A DNA stretch of 64,000 nucleotides from Flavobacteriales bacterium (GTDB lineage Bacteria; Bacteroidota; Bacteroidia; Flavobacteriales_F; PHOS-HE28): NCBI GenBank assembly GCA_016710015.1, contig JADJLR010000002.1:372001-436000 (forward strand), read 5' to 3'. The position numbers were made by a program, and so were the translations under genes. The notes under the pieces were generated by a model, which saw nothing but the letters and a program-made list of their open reading frames with translations, was not told where the DNA came from and made no database searches. Positions within the stretch are counted from its first letter, which is position 1. Every line of letters starts with the position of its first letter. This document shows, piece by piece, positions 8,850-18,461 of the stretch.

Positions 8850-9336
8850 GCCGCGAAGGTAGCAGCGCCTGATGCGGCTCTGTGCCTGCCACTTTCGCAG
8901 CGTGAAGATCTCGCCACCTGCTACGAAGCGGCAAACATCGTTGGAATTCCTTGGCGAACTCGGCCAAGCCGCACTCCATGTGGGCAATGCCGTACCGTTG
9001 GTGGAACGTGATCTGGCGGTCATCCTAAAGGCCAACGGAGAGCCCGATGTCAAGGTGTTCGAACTGCCGACCGCCCTGTTCCTTATATGGGAAAGTGGCG
9101 ATGAGCAACAAGTGGATATGGCACATGGAGCGCACCGGATCGCACCGTTGCGCTTCGATCGGAATGAAGAGGTGATGCTTACACGCCGTTCGCAGAATAT
9201 GCCCATTGGAACAAGTTCTGTTAGTCGGTCTGAAAATATTCAAGCAAGCCAAAAGATCAGCGAATATAGGCTGTTCACAATTTCCATTCTGTTCGATATC
9301 TTTCACAGACCTTAAATTTCCATCTAAGCACATAAC
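8850..9336. other. non-coding or decayed stretch containing one copy of a 93-bp repeat
   Basis: No convincing gene is visible in these 487 bp. A plus-strand frame is open at 8872-9315 and a minus-strand frame runs on from rlmI, but neither has a recognisable start, domain or family resemblance. The stretch holds one copy of a 93-bp repeat (9026-9118) that recurs at 12272-12364. Towards 9337 the sequence becomes AT-rich, as does the gene that follows. Confidence 0.5.
9026..9118 (+). repeat. 93-bp direct repeat, copy 1
   Basis: From taaaggccaacgg to agtggata, this segment matches 12272-12364 with only three substitutions and no gap. The flanks on either side are unrelated. If read on the plus strand, both copies stay open and would encode a similar peptide (KANGEPDV..FELPTALF). 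In copy 2, one minus-strand frame that is open in copy 1 has a stop. Origin unknown. Confidence 0.9.
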
Positions 9337-10893
9337 ATGAGGATCCACATAATCCTATTGACCATTTTCTTAGCGCTGCAAACCACTACAATGGTAGCGC
9401 AGGCACCGAACATTCAATGGCAGGACTCTTTCGGGGGCAGTTCCTACGAGTCTGCTTCGGATGTTCTGCAAACCAATGATGGGGGATATCTGATAATTGG
9501 CTCCACAGCATCGACCGATGGGGATATTGGCGCAAATAATGGAAACACGGACGTTTGGGTGGTTAAGTTGAATGCAACTGGGACGCTCGAATGGGAGAAC
9601 ACATATGGTGGTTCGGGTTATGATTATGGATCAAGTGTTTCAAAGTTGCCAGGTGGGTATCTAATAGCAGGAGAAACCTTGTCCAATGATGGTGATGTGA
9701 CCAATAATCATGGCGAAAAGGATGCCTGGGTCATCGCGATCGATAGCATTGGCTCGCTTACGTTACAAAAGACATTTGGAGGCACCCAATGGGAATCATT
9801 CCAAGACATAAGAGCAACCTCCGATGGTGGATCGATCGCCATCGGGTATTCTGAGTCCAACAACGGTGACCTGACTTCGAATAATGGGTTCTATGATGTT
9901 TGGGTGGTGAAGTTGGACGATAACCTGGACATAGAATGGCAAAAGTCCTTTGGGGGCTCGAACGACGATATAGGAGAGGCCATTGTTCAGAACGCAGATG
10001 GAGATTATATTTTCGCCGCTAGTTCAACATCGAACGATGGAGATATTAGTGGGAACCATGCCAACGGCACTAATGATTTTTGGACAGTGAAATTGGATGA
10101 TACTGGGAGCATTCTTTGGCAAACGGCAAACGGCGGTGTACTTGGTGAGGCCCCCCACAGTTTGGTTCTAACTGCCGACGGAGGATGCCAAGTGTTGGGC
10201 AGCGCGGGTTCCAACGACGGCGATGTTTCATCGAATCCTGGATTCCCGGCAACTATGATATGGCTTATCAAATTGGACCAGAACGGGTCTTTGGAATGGG
10301 AAGCCACTTACGGAGGTACAGATATCGACCAAGGCCATGATATGGCGATCGCCTCGAACGGTGACCTGTTGATCGTTGGGGGAACAACTTCAGCGGACGG
10401 CGATGTTTCAAGTAATAATGGTTCCCAAGACCTCTGGGCCCTGCGAACGAATATGCAAGGTGGTCTGCTCTGGGAAACCACGCTGGGCGGATCGGCCTGG
10501 GATGGTGGATTTGGCTTGACCATAGGTGTTGACCAACAGATGGTAGTAGTCGGAAACAGCACATCCACCAACGGCGATGTTTCAGGAAATAATGGTTACG
10601 AGGATGTCTGGGTGGCTAAGCTTGAAGCAGACGCTGTGGGCATTGCAGAAGGGATTCCTGTTTCTTTTTCTGTACATCCAAATCCAAGTACAGGCATATT
10701 GAGGCTCGACCTGTTAGAAGCAGGAAAGGATGGAGAATTGATCATTCTGGACAGCTATGGTCGAGAAGTTTCGGCTCAACAAATGAAAGATGGATCCATT
10801 GATCTGGACCTAAGTGCATTGGCTAAAGGTGTCTATGTCTTTTCCCTTTGCTCAGATGAAGGCGTGTGGAGCGAACGGATCGTTCTCGAATAG
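9337..10893 (+). CDS. T9SS-secreted seven-repeat beta-propeller-like protein
   Basis: This is a 518-residue secreted protein. A signal peptide (about residues 1-22, ending TTTMVAQA) is followed by seven imperfect repeats of about 57 residues. Each has the pattern W..(S/T).GGS..(D/E)......T.DGGY...G...S.DGDVS.N.G..D.WV.KLD..G.L. Seven such units suggest a seven-bladed propeller. From about residue 440 there is a type A T9SS sorting domain (VHPNPSTGILRLDL, GELIILDSYGREV, GVYVFSL). The function is probably surface binding or adhesion, but no catalytic residues are visible. The gene and its upstream region are clearly AT-richer than its neighbours and sit between two copies of a 93-bp repeat and next to IS remnants, so acquisition by transfer is possible. 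Confidence 0.85.
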   Translation: MRIHIILLTIFLALQTTTMVAQAPNIQWQDSFGGSSYESASDVLQTNDGGYLIIGSTASTDGDIGANNGNTDVWVVKLNATGTLEWENTYGGSGYDYGSSVSKLPGGYLIAGETLSNDGDVTNNHGEKDAWVIAIDSIGSLTLQKTFGGTQWESFQDIRATSDGGSIAIGYSESNNGDLTSNNGFYDVWVVKLDDNLDIEWQKSFGGSNDDIGEAIVQNADGDYIFAASSTSNDGDISGNHANGTNDFWTVKLDDTGSILWQTANGGVLGEAPHSLVLTADGGCQVLGSAGSNDGDVSSNPGFPATMIWLIKLDQNGSLEWEATYGGTDIDQGHDMAIASNGDLLIVGGTTSADGDVSSNNGSQDLWALRTNMQGGLLWETTLGGSAWDGGFGLTIGVDQQMVVVGNSTSTNGDVSGNNGYEDVWVAKLEADAVGIAEGIPVSFSVHPNPSTGILRLDLLEAGKDGELIILDSYGREVSAQQMKDGSIDLDLSALAKGVYVFSLCSDEGVWSERIVLE

Positions 10894-10984
10894 GATCTCC
10901 TTTTCTATTCCTTGCTGCTATTTGGATGTGTAGGCTTCTCCTGTTTTCGGGCCGATCATAACTGGAGGCTCCAGGGGCATTGGG

Positions 10985-11150
10985 TTATGGTTGGATAAGC
11001 ACCGGTGGACGGTAGCCAAGTGCTTTGTGAGGACGAAGAGGGTTGTAATTGTACATCCATTCCGTGGTACGCAGGCGCACTTCCTCCAGAGATCGGAAGT
11101 CATAGGCGCTTAGCAGCACACGCCGGATGCTACCGTTATTGACCCGGCCC
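10985..11150 (-). pseudogene. 3' fragment of an IS3-type transposase (OrfB)
   Basis: The minus-strand codons read NNGSIRRVLLSAYDF, RSLEEVRLRTTEWMY and NYNPLRPHKALGYRPP before a TAA at 10985-10987. This is the characteristic end of an IS3-family OrfB integrase-type transposase (the region after the catalytic glutamate). The rest of the element, including the DDE residues, is absent; upstream of about 11150 the similarity ends where the IS630-type sequence begins. About 55 bp beyond the stop, at 10929, the sequence TGTAGGCTTCTCC could be the IS3 terminal end (these ends begin TG), but the partner end is missing. Confidence 0.75.
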
Positions 11151-11163
11151 TCAAGATCCGGAC

Positions 11164-12248
11164 TCAAGCGGCGTAACGCCCGATCTCCTTTTGGAAGAAG
11201 CTGATGATCCGGTCGGGCTTGCGTTGAATGGAACGCAGATGGCGTGAGACGAACAAGTTGAGCTGCCCTTTGCGACGCGCTGGCGCATGTTTGGTTGCTG
11301 CATCCTTGAGATCCGCATTGGCGATCTCTACAGGGTTGAGTTCCTGAGAGTAGTTGGGTAAGTAGAAGGTCTCGATCTGCTCGATGTTCTCTTCCAGCCA
11401 AGCTTTCACGGGCCTGCTGTGATGCACGCTCAGGTTGTCCAAAACCAGGATGATCTTCTTCTTGGCCTCCTTAATGAGCCGTCGCAAGAACTTCAGAAGC
11501 ATGGCCGAGTTGAGTGCCCCTTTGAAGACCATCCAACGCATCTGGCCTTTATTGGAACCCGTGGAGATCACCGAGCAGCCATGGCGGTTCTGGTTCACGC
11601 GCACCACCGGGGTCAGGCCACGTGGGGCATAGCTACGCCAGCGCACGACCTGTCCCGCTTGCGTGATCATCGCTGCGCAGCCCCGTTTCTTCACCCCAGT
11701 GTATCTCTGCTCCTTCGCCTTTGGCCCGTGAACGGATCACGGGAAAGTCCTCCTCCAGCCTTTCGCACCGCCGCTGGTTGTTGTTCGTAAGCCTTGCGCA
11801 GCGTCTTCTGTGGTGTGAACCCCCATCGCTTGAGGTACTTGCCCACGCTACGCACAGGCAATTTGCGACCATAGCGCCGCTCGATCAACTCGCGCACCGC
11901 TTGCCGGTTCCACAAAGCGTAGGGCATTTTCAATTGGTCGGGCGTACGGTCCCGGATCAAGCGCTGCGCCTCCTTCTCCTGCTCGCTGGTAAGTATCCGA
12001 CCAAGCCCTGGTGGCCGGCCGGTCTTTTGCACATGCACCGCCTTGAAGCCACCTGCTTTGTAGCGCTGCCACGATTGGTTGACCGTGTTACGCGACATGC
12101 CGCACAACTCGGCTGTTTCCTTCAGACCCATACCCTTGATCCGGCATCGTACCGCTTGACGACGACGCTCATTGAGCTCTGCCATCGACAACTTTCTGCG
12201 ATCGTTCTCTCGCATGACAGGACAAGATCCACAGATCGTGCCGATCAT
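11164..12248 (-). pseudogene. IS630-family transposase, broken by two frameshifts
   Basis: The gene must be read in three frames. Frame one, from 12248 (or ATG 12215), carries the helix-turn-helix part (RIKGMGLKETAELCG, SRNTVNQSWQRYKAGG, RTPDQLKMPYALW, GKYLKRWGFTPQKT) up to about 11760. Frame two, about 11760-11665, carries LEEDFPVIRSRAKGEGAEI and HWGEETGLRSDD. Frame three, to the TGA at 11164, carries YAPRGLTPVVRV, ILVLDNLSVHHS and LNPVEIANADLK. The loss of two bases in the gcgaaaggctgg run near 11760 explains the first shift. The catalytic DDE triad is also damaged: the usual Asp of W.DETG is Glu here (WGEETG), although DN and the final Glu remain. The element is therefore inactive unless programmed shifting is invoked, which would not restore the first Asp. 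Confidence 0.85.
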
Positions 12249-12271
12249 CCGCTACATCGGGACCGGATCAA

Positions 12272-12364
12272 TAAAGGCCAACGGAGAGCCCGATGTCATG
12301 GTGTTCGAACTGCCGACCGCCCTGTTCCTTATATGGGAAAGCGGCGATGAGCATCAAGTGGATA
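12272..12364 (+). repeat. 93-bp direct repeat, copy 2
   Basis: Second copy of the segment at 9026-9118, in the same orientation, with three substitutions. It lies just upstream of the IS630-type remnant and about 105 bp from the end of the giant T9SS gene. The two copies therefore bracket the beta-propeller gene and the IS remnants, 3246 bp apart. Confidence 0.9.
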
Positions 12365-12413
12365 CTATGCGAAACTGCTTTCCTTCGCTATGGTGTCCGG
12401 TAGGTCTGTGCAG

Positions 12414-12458
12414 AAGCAAAGAAGCCCTGCTCAACAATGGAACAAGGCTTCTTCGCTT
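12414..12458 (-). terminator. hairpin downstream of the giant T9SS gene
   Basis: The arms 12414-12426 (aagcaaagaagcc) and 12446-12458 (ggcttcttcgctt) pair over 13 bp with one mismatch around a 19-base loop. The hairpin starts 13 bp beyond the minus-strand stop codon at 12471. There is no strong T-run, so it may stabilise the mRNA end instead of terminating transcription on its own. Confidence 0.55.
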
Positions 12459-12470
12459 GAACACAGTACC

Positions 12471-15400
12471 CTATTTCTGGATCACCAGACGCTCGGTGTA
12501 GGTCTTGTCACCGGCTGTGATGTTCACCATGTACAGACCACCGGCCAGCTCGTTGTTGAGGTCGATGTTCGCTTTCACGAAACCATCCTGTACCGCGATC
12601 GTGCGCGCGGTCACCCGCTTGCCGGTCAGATCGTAGATGTCCACGCTTACCGTGTTCACATCCGCATCCACCGCACTGAGGTTGATGTAGAGTTGATCAC
12701 CACGGTTCGGGTTCGGGTACATCGTAACGGACCCTGAGCTAGTCGAAGGGTCGGTAGCCATGCTACTGCTGCCCCCTTGTAGTTCTCCAGGGCAGTACGT
12801 GCTGCTGGTGATGTTCACCATACACACCTTGCCCCAAGGAGTCACCGGCTCAACGCATGATGGTGTGGCCACATCGAAGCACCAGTTGGCACCGCCATCC
12901 AGACTTACGCGTACATCCACTTCGTACTGCTTGCCACACTCGAGTTGTTGGCCAGAAGCCGCACTCCAGTTCATGAACACTCGAGGGCTTGTTTGAGGTG
13001 GGCGTACGATGCAGACCTCTTCACCTGGTATCCGGAAGCGGAACTGGTAACGCACAAGGCTACTGCTCACACCCGGGACCGGTTGTGGTTGCGATGCCGT
13101 GACGCGGTTGGTCCAATGGTTGGAACCACCGAACACTCGGTTCACGTCGCAGCTGTACTCGTTGAGGGCCGGGTTGTCCTGCAGGTTCACACGTGGGCAA
13201 GCGGCCAAAGCAGCATCCATCTTGAACTGGCAAGCGGGTCCCCATTCTTGATTCACAGCGCTCACACGGGCCCTTACACGAACGTTCAACAGCACACCTT
13301 CCGGGAGGTGGGGGCTGCCTGGGCTATCGGTCCAAGCGTTCAGGCGGAAGTGGCAAGCACGGGTCGCACCGGTGCCGTATCCATCGCTGTTCGCGTGGTT
13401 ACGCAGGCGACGGTAGCTGTAGCTTCCGTTCGGATCGTAGAACCAGAACACATAGCCGCTATGGTAGTTGGCTAAGCTCCACCCGGCAGTATACTGGGCG
13501 CTCACGAGAGGATCTTCGTTGCACACGATGAACTTGTTGGTCACCCAGTCCAGCTTGTCGCAGTTGCTGATGATGAGGTGATCATCTCCAATGGGCAGAC
13601 AGAACGCTCCGCCACCAAAGATCTGACTAACCCCCATGATCATGTTCTGGGCGTTGTCGATGATGCGCCGTCCGTTGGCTCCGGTTTCGCGCAGGATGTA
13701 GCCCAGGAGACCATCACCAGCGTTGTCCGTTACGCGCAGTTGGTAGCAGCCATCGGGCAGGCACACGATCTGTGTGCCAATGCTGGTGGCCGGGAAGAGG
13801 TCGATACCACTCGCTACAGTTGACGTTCCAACGGCATCCAGCACCTCCCAGATCACTTGGTCCGGGTTGGCATCGTTCTGGAATTCGAGGATGTAGTTGG
13901 TACAGTTGCCAACGGGTGTACCTACGCAACTACAGTTCGCTTGGATCAGATCACCGGTGGTGTTTGCGTTACCGTCATCACACGAAGTGCCCGGCAATGC
14001 CGTGCCACCGAAGATGCCGTTGCAGTCGGCCACACAGGCCGTCAGGCCGGTGTTGCCACCCACGCACACGTCGCATTCGTCCATGAAGGCAGTGCCACCA
14101 GGATCACCATAGCAGTCCACGGGGTTGCAACCGGGTGCTTCAGCGATCGTGCCCAAGCCCGTTGTTGCTCGCCCTTCCGCATCAGAGATCGTTACGCTGT
14201 AGGTGCCCGGTGCGGCATGCAGGACGTTGCCAACAGAATCGTTGCTCCAAACGAAGGAGTACGGTGCAACCCCACCGAACACAGTGGCTGACAATGAACC
14301 GAGCGGTCCCTCGTCACAACCAGCGACAGATGCTAACTGCACAGTAAGGGCTCCCATCGGAATGCGTGCTTCGTTATCCGAATAGGTGAACTCCAAGGCC
14401 GATGCGTTGCTGATCCGGGCGATCATGGCCCTGGGCAGCTGGGCCACGGTCCATGCCCGGTTGAGCATGATGGTCTGTGAGCTGTCCAACGAAACGTGCG
14501 TCGATGGCCCGATCTGGATGGTATCACCAGCCGTGGTGACATAGTAGAATGTCACGTCCCCATCGATCGGCAGATCGCCGTTGTTGCCGACCGTTGTCTG
14601 CATGGTGAGCAATTGTCCGATCGTTGGTGTTTGCGTGCTGGCCGTGAATGATGCGAAGTACAGATTGGCCGCTGCTCCGACCACGATCGCCCGTGTCGCC
14701 TCATTGTTCAATTCATCGCCCTCCACCACGACATCGTTGGCATCAATAATGGCACGGAACACATGCACACCTACAAGCGGAGAAGAGAACGGCACCGGAA
14801 TGGAGACCGTGTGCGTACCGCCGGTGATCAATCCGGGCACGTTCGTCACCGTTGCCAGTTCATCGTTGTTCGCCATCACCCGTAGGTCGAAGGTGCTGCC
14901 CGGGTTGCCGTATCCGATGTTCTCGTAGGTCACGTCCAAGGTCACCGGTTCGTTCACATCGGGGTTCAACAAGCTGGGGTTGATGTACTGCGAAAGCACC
15001 CGCAGATCCGGAAGGTTGGTGATCAAAATATCCCTAGTGAGCACATTGTTGCCTTCGTTGCACTCGGTGTATTCGTTGTCGGGATCCACCGTGAAGGTGA
15101 AGGTGTACGTGCCCTCGCTGCTGAAAAGAAAGCTGCCGGGGAGGGTGACGCCCACGCCACAGTAACACCTTGCTTGAGCAGGATCGACCATGACATCTCC
15201 CAATAGGGCCGTTCCAGCGATATCCGGGCCGCTCACCTCGAAACGAACCTTCACTTGCGAAGCCGTGTACAGGTGTTCTGCCGCCAACACTACGCTCACG
15301 GCGGTGGTTTGTCCAAGGACAGGTAGCAGTGGCCAACCCCAGTCATAACAGACCGTTGGATAGTACTCATGGCACAACTCATCCAATGCACTGTCGCCTT

Positions 15401-18400
15401 CGTTGAATTCCGTTACCGTGTTGTTCGGATCCACGATCGCTGTGAGATGTGCGGTTGCCGAAGCAACGGTCGGTGCATTCACTTCCACCATTGCACTCTC
15501 CGATGGTGCCAGGTCACCGGCATACTGCGTAGTGTAGGTGCCGCCAGTGTTTACTTCGAAGGTGACATCGATCGGGCCTTGGGCGATGGCGTTCCCGCTA
15601 TTGGAGATCACGGCATGGTAGGTCACTGTTCCCGGCACTTGTGGATCCACAGGTGTAACCGGAAGCTCGCACGGGAAATACACGCTCAAATCCGCCTGGC
15701 AGGCAATGGTGCTTCCGATGTAGGTCGCAGCGTTGTTCCCTTCGTCCAACTCGTCAATTGATCCATTGGGTAGTGGCACATCACATTCCAACACGAATGC
15801 GTAGTTCCCTACGGCTGGGGGCACATACGGAATGCTGAATCCGGTGTTTGTGAACTGACCAATATTTGAAATGGTGTGCGTGAAAGACTGCACAAAGTCG
15901 CCATCGCGGTATACATCCACGCGACAGTCGAAAGGCCCGGTTGGAACTGCTCCATGGTTCCATACTCTAAAGCTTGGTTCGCCCACTTGGCACTGGAACG
16001 CTTCCCCTATACCGCCATAATAGTCCGGCTGGATGTCCGGCAGACGTGGGAATACAGTTAGTCCTTGGCAATAGGAATTGTGGTAGTTCAGGTCGTCCAA
16101 GACATAGTCCGCATCACTCGTTCCGCAGATGGTGAAGTAACCTGGATCATCGAACTGGATCCCACTGAATGGTAACGTGAACGTCTCTCCCGCTGCCAAT
16201 GGAGGCACTATCACATCATCGATGATGGGCAAACCACCGGTTTGTGCTGCATCCAAGCGGGTAGGAACAAGCACATCCTCACAGGTGGAATTTGTCACAG
16301 TGATGGACCCGGAGATCGTCTCACCTGTCAAGATCGCGTTAATGTTGTAGCCACCGATATCCATGAACTGGTCGATCGTTACACCAACTCCATACCCAAC
16401 GGGACAACCTAGGATCCGTTCATAGGGTGCCTCCAAGGTGCCTGTGAGCGTGTAATCGGTCACCGAGCCTGTATACGAGAACGTTCCGGGAACCATCATC
16501 GCCAACACTTCTGCCCAGAAATAGCCTTGAGAATTGGTCAACACCGTGTAGGTCTCACCGAAGTGGCCTTGGATGGTCACCGTGGCACCGGCTACACTGC
16601 TGTCGGCAAGCGCCACCGCCGTTCCGGAATAGTAGGCGTAACCCGAAACAGTGATGTACTCATAAGACGCAGGAGCTATTACCGATTGCGCAGGACTCAC
16701 CGACGCATACACATGGATCGTTCCCGGCAGGTTGAAATCGCCATTGACGAAGGGCCGTATGGCTGCATTGTTCAACTCGTTGGTCTCTGCGATCACATCG
16801 TTCACATCCACGGTCACATGCATGGGGCACCAAGCAGGGACGTTCGGTGTGGTTATGTTCCACGAAACCGTGAGAGTATCATGAGCGGCCAACGATGGGA
16901 TGATGATTTCCGGATACACCGTGCCCGGCTCGAATTCGTTCACCAGTCGCACCGTGAATCCTTCCGCAGGGTAGTCGGCCCGGTTATGGACCTTGGCGAA
17001 GACGGTCAACGGAGAATTGGGTTCCGGGTTCGGGTCACTGAAGGTGATGTCGTTGGCGAAGATCTCCAGATCAGGCGCCACCAGCACATCCGGGTAGTTG
17101 AACGGTCCGATCTCCGTGAGACAATAGCTCTCCGCCACTTGGACGCGTGTCTGGTAGGCCATGCCGGTTGGTAGGCCAACGACGGTGCAGCGGTAACGAT
17201 TGCCATCGGTAGTGGTCACGTCGCTCGCATCCGTAGCGACCATGAGCACCGTGCGGTCGAAAGGTCCGTTGAAGCTGCCATCGCCCTCGTAGTCCAAGAT
17301 CAACCGCGGATAACCGAGCGGCAATTGACCATTCTCGGAATTCGAATAGATGACCTCGGCCGTGTAGGTGTCCGAAGGCTCACCCGTTTGCGGGTACAGG
17401 ACCGCGTTCTGGAAATTGCCGACACCGGTGAACGACAAGGTGCGGTTCGCTGTCTGGAAATTCGGGTCATTGGGTAGGCGACAAGTACCGCACGCATCAA
17501 GCACCGATGTCCCATTGGGCACCCCGGCACAATCGGCGCAGGTGCTGTTGGGCACTATTCCCGTGTTTCCACCGGAACAAACGTTGCACTGGTCCATGGA
17601 GGCGGAACCACCGAAGTCGCCATGGCAGTCTGCTACGCAAGCGATCAGGCCCGTATTACCACCAACGCATGTAGCGCAATTATCAAGGTAGGCCGTGCCA
17701 CCAAGGTCGCCATTGCAATCAGCTGTGCATGGTTCCAAGCCGGTGTTGCCACCAACGCAGGTGGCGCAGTTGTCCAAATAGGCTGTACCACCGTAGTCGC
17801 CGTGGCAATCCTGAACACAAGCAGTTTGGCCTGTACTTCCACCCACGCATGCGCTACAATTGTCCAGAAATGCAGTTCCACCGTATTCGCCATTGCAATC
17901 CTGCACACATGCTGTGAGGCCGGTGTTGCCTCCAACGCAAGTGCTGCAATTATCAATGAACGCTGTTCCGCCAGGTACACCGTTGCAATCATTCGTACAC
18001 GGGACCAAACCTGTATTGCCGCCCACACAGGTGGCGCAGTTATCGAAGTATGCGCTTCCGTATAGGTCACCGTTACAATCGGTCCATTCGCATTGACAGC
18101 TGGCATTCCACACCCCTGTGGTACCCAACGGCGCATTGGGGAAACTACACGGCGAACCCAATGTTGCTGGACCATTCACAACACCTTCACAGTCAGAATA
18201 GTCGGTGCAAGTGCAGGAGCTGCTCCAATAGGTATCGTTGTTGCCCGCGATGCCATCGTCGCAGGGCTGACCGGGAAAGTCGTTTCCATTGGCCAATCCC
18301 TCGCAATCCGTCCATGAACACTGGCAGTTCTCATCTCGAACGCCATAGATAGGCGTTCCATCTAGCGCATGGGAATACAGGCATGGTGATCCAGCGACCA

Positions 18401-18461
18401 ACGGCCCGTTCACTACCCCATTGCAATCGTAATAGTCCGCGCAAGTGCAGGCGGTACTCAA
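12471..18461 (-). CDS. giant Cys-rich T9SS surface protein, C-terminal part
   Basis: This frame continues the gene that begins at 20380; a one-base deletion at about 18459 separates the two. The apparent TTG start at 18461 is artificial. In order it holds: the last 78-residue unit; six 30-residue Cys repeats of the form DC.G..GGTA..DNC.TCVGGNTG (about residues 106-290); a long series of CARDB-like immunoglobulin-type modules (about 470-1480, for example DVNDVIAETNELNNAA and VDPDNEYTECNEGNN); a SprB-like PYSFVWSNDS module near 1500; further Cys repeats; and a type A T9SS sorting domain in the last 90 residues (MYPNPNRGDQLYI, VSVDIYDLTGKRV, GGLYMVNIT). With the front part, the protein would be about 2636 residues. 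It is most likely a calcium- or disulphide-stabilised surface adhesin; no enzyme motif is seen. Confidence 0.85.
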   Translation of the reverse strand: MSTACTCADYYDCNGVVNGPLVAGSPCLYSHALDGTPIYGVRDENCQCSWTDCEGLANGNDFPGQPCDDGIAGNNDTYWSSSCTCTDYSDCEGVVNGPATLGSPCSFPNAPLGTTGVWNASCQCEWTDCNGDLYGSAYFDNCATCVGGNTGLVPCTNDCNGVPGGTAFIDNCSTCVGGNTGLTACVQDCNGEYGGTAFLDNCSACVGGSTGQTACVQDCHGDYGGTAYLDNCATCVGGNTGLEPCTADCNGDLGGTAYLDNCATCVGGNTGLIACVADCHGDFGGSASMDQCNVCSGGNTGIVPNSTCADCAGVPNGTSVLDACGTCRLPNDPNFQTANRTLSFTGVGNFQNAVLYPQTGEPSDTYTAEVIYSNSENGQLPLGYPRLILDYEGDGSFNGPFDRTVLMVATDASDVTTTDGNRYRCTVVGLPTGMAYQTRVQVAESYCLTEIGPFNYPDVLVAPDLEIFANDITFSDPNPEPNSPLTVFAKVHNRADYPAEGFTVRLVNEFEPGTVYPEIIIPSLAAHDTLTVSWNITTPNVPAWCPMHVTVDVNDVIAETNELNNAAIRPFVNGDFNLPGTIHVYASVSPAQSVIAPASYEYITVSGYAYYSGTAVALADSSVAGATVTIQGHFGETYTVLTNSQGYFWAEVLAMMVPGTFSYTGSVTDYTLTGTLEAPYERILGCPVGYGVGVTIDQFMDIGGYNINAILTGETISGSITVTNSTCEDVLVPTRLDAAQTGGLPIIDDVIVPPLAAGETFTLPFSGIQFDDPGYFTICGTSDADYVLDDLNYHNSYCQGLTVFPRLPDIQPDYYGGIGEAFQCQVGEPSFRVWNHGAVPTGPFDCRVDVYRDGDFVQSFTHTISNIGQFTNTGFSIPYVPPAVGNYAFVLECDVPLPNGSIDELDEGNNAATYIGSTIACQADLSVYFPCELPVTPVDPQVPGTVTYHAVISNSGNAIAQGPIDVTFEVNTGGTYTTQYAGDLAPSESAMVEVNAPTVASATAHLTAIVDPNNTVTEFNEGDSALDELCHEYYPTVCYDWGWPLLPVLGQTTAVSVVLAAEHLYTASQVKVRFEVSGPDIAGTALLGDVMVDPAQARCYCGVGVTLPGSFLFSSEGTYTFTFTVDPDNEYTECNEGNNVLTRDILITNLPDLRVLSQYINPSLLNPDVNEPVTLDVTYENIGYGNPGSTFDLRVMANNDELATVTNVPGLITGGTHTVSIPVPFSSPLVGVHVFRAIIDANDVVVEGDELNNEATRAIVVGAAANLYFASFTASTQTPTIGQLLTMQTTVGNNGDLPIDGDVTFYYVTTAGDTIQIGPSTHVSLDSSQTIMLNRAWTVAQLPRAMIARISNASALEFTYSDNEARIPMGALTVQLASVAGCDEGPLGSLSATVFGGVAPYSFVWSNDSVGNVLHAAPGTYSVTISDAEGRATTGLGTIAEAPGCNPVDCYGDPGGTAFMDECDVCVGGNTGLTACVADCNGIFGGTALPGTSCDDGNANTTGDLIQANCSCVGTPVGNCTNYILEFQNDANPDQVIWEVLDAVGTSTVASGIDLFPATSIGTQIVCLPDGCYQLRVTDNAGDGLLGYILRETGANGRRIIDNAQNMIMGVSQIFGGGAFCLPIGDDHLIISNCDKLDWVTNKFIVCNEDPLVSAQYTAGWSLANYHSGYVFWFYDPNGSYSYRRLRNHANSDGYGTGATRACHFRLNAWTDSPGSPHLPEGVLLNVRVRARVSAVNQEWGPACQFKMDAALAACPRVNLQDNPALNEYSCDVNRVFGGSNHWTNRVTASQPQPVPGVSSSLVRYQFRFRIPGEEVCIVRPPQTSPRVFMNWSAASGQQLECGKQYEVDVRVSLDGGANWCFDVATPSCVEPVTPWGKVCMVNITSSTYCPGELQGGSSSMATDPSTSSGSVTMYPNPNRGDQLYINLSAVDADVNTVSVDIYDLTGKRVTARTIAVQDGFVKANIDLNNELAGGLYMVNITAGDKTYTERLVIQK
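17545..18085 (-). repeat. six tandem 90-bp units coding for a Cys-rich 30-residue repeat
   Basis: Six consecutive 90-bp units within the giant T9SS gene encode the pattern DC.G..GGTA..DNC.TCVGGNTGL..C. Units differ at many third positions, so this array is older than the 234-bp array beside it. Two further units of the same type lie later in the gene, near 13930-14120. Confidence 0.85.

Larger units (their letters stand above)
10985..12248 (-). mobile_element. composite insertion-sequence remnant (IS630-type plus IS3 fragment)
   Basis: A decayed IS630-type transposase gene is joined at about 11150-11164 to the tail of an IS3-type transposase in the same orientation. I could not find convincing terminal inverted repeats or a TA target duplication for the IS630 part, so its limits are set only by the coding remnant. 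One copy of the 93-bp repeat starts 24 bp beyond its 5' end. Confidence 0.7.

Noticed and set aside
8850..9206. Extended N-terminus of the rRNA methyltransferase
   Set aside because: The 119 codons before the ATG at 8849 are Ser/Arg-rich out-of-frame-like sequence, and the PUA domain starts at 8849.
8872..9315. Plus-strand open frame of 147 codons
   Set aside because: No family resemblance, overlaps the 5' region of rlmI, and has the composition of shadow frames; only the 93-bp repeat in it is notable.
11691..11694. Programmed frameshift of the IS630-type transposase at a GTGA overlap
   Set aside because: A third frame carries the missing middle part, so two separate shifts are needed, and a catalytic Asp is replaced; decay explains this better.
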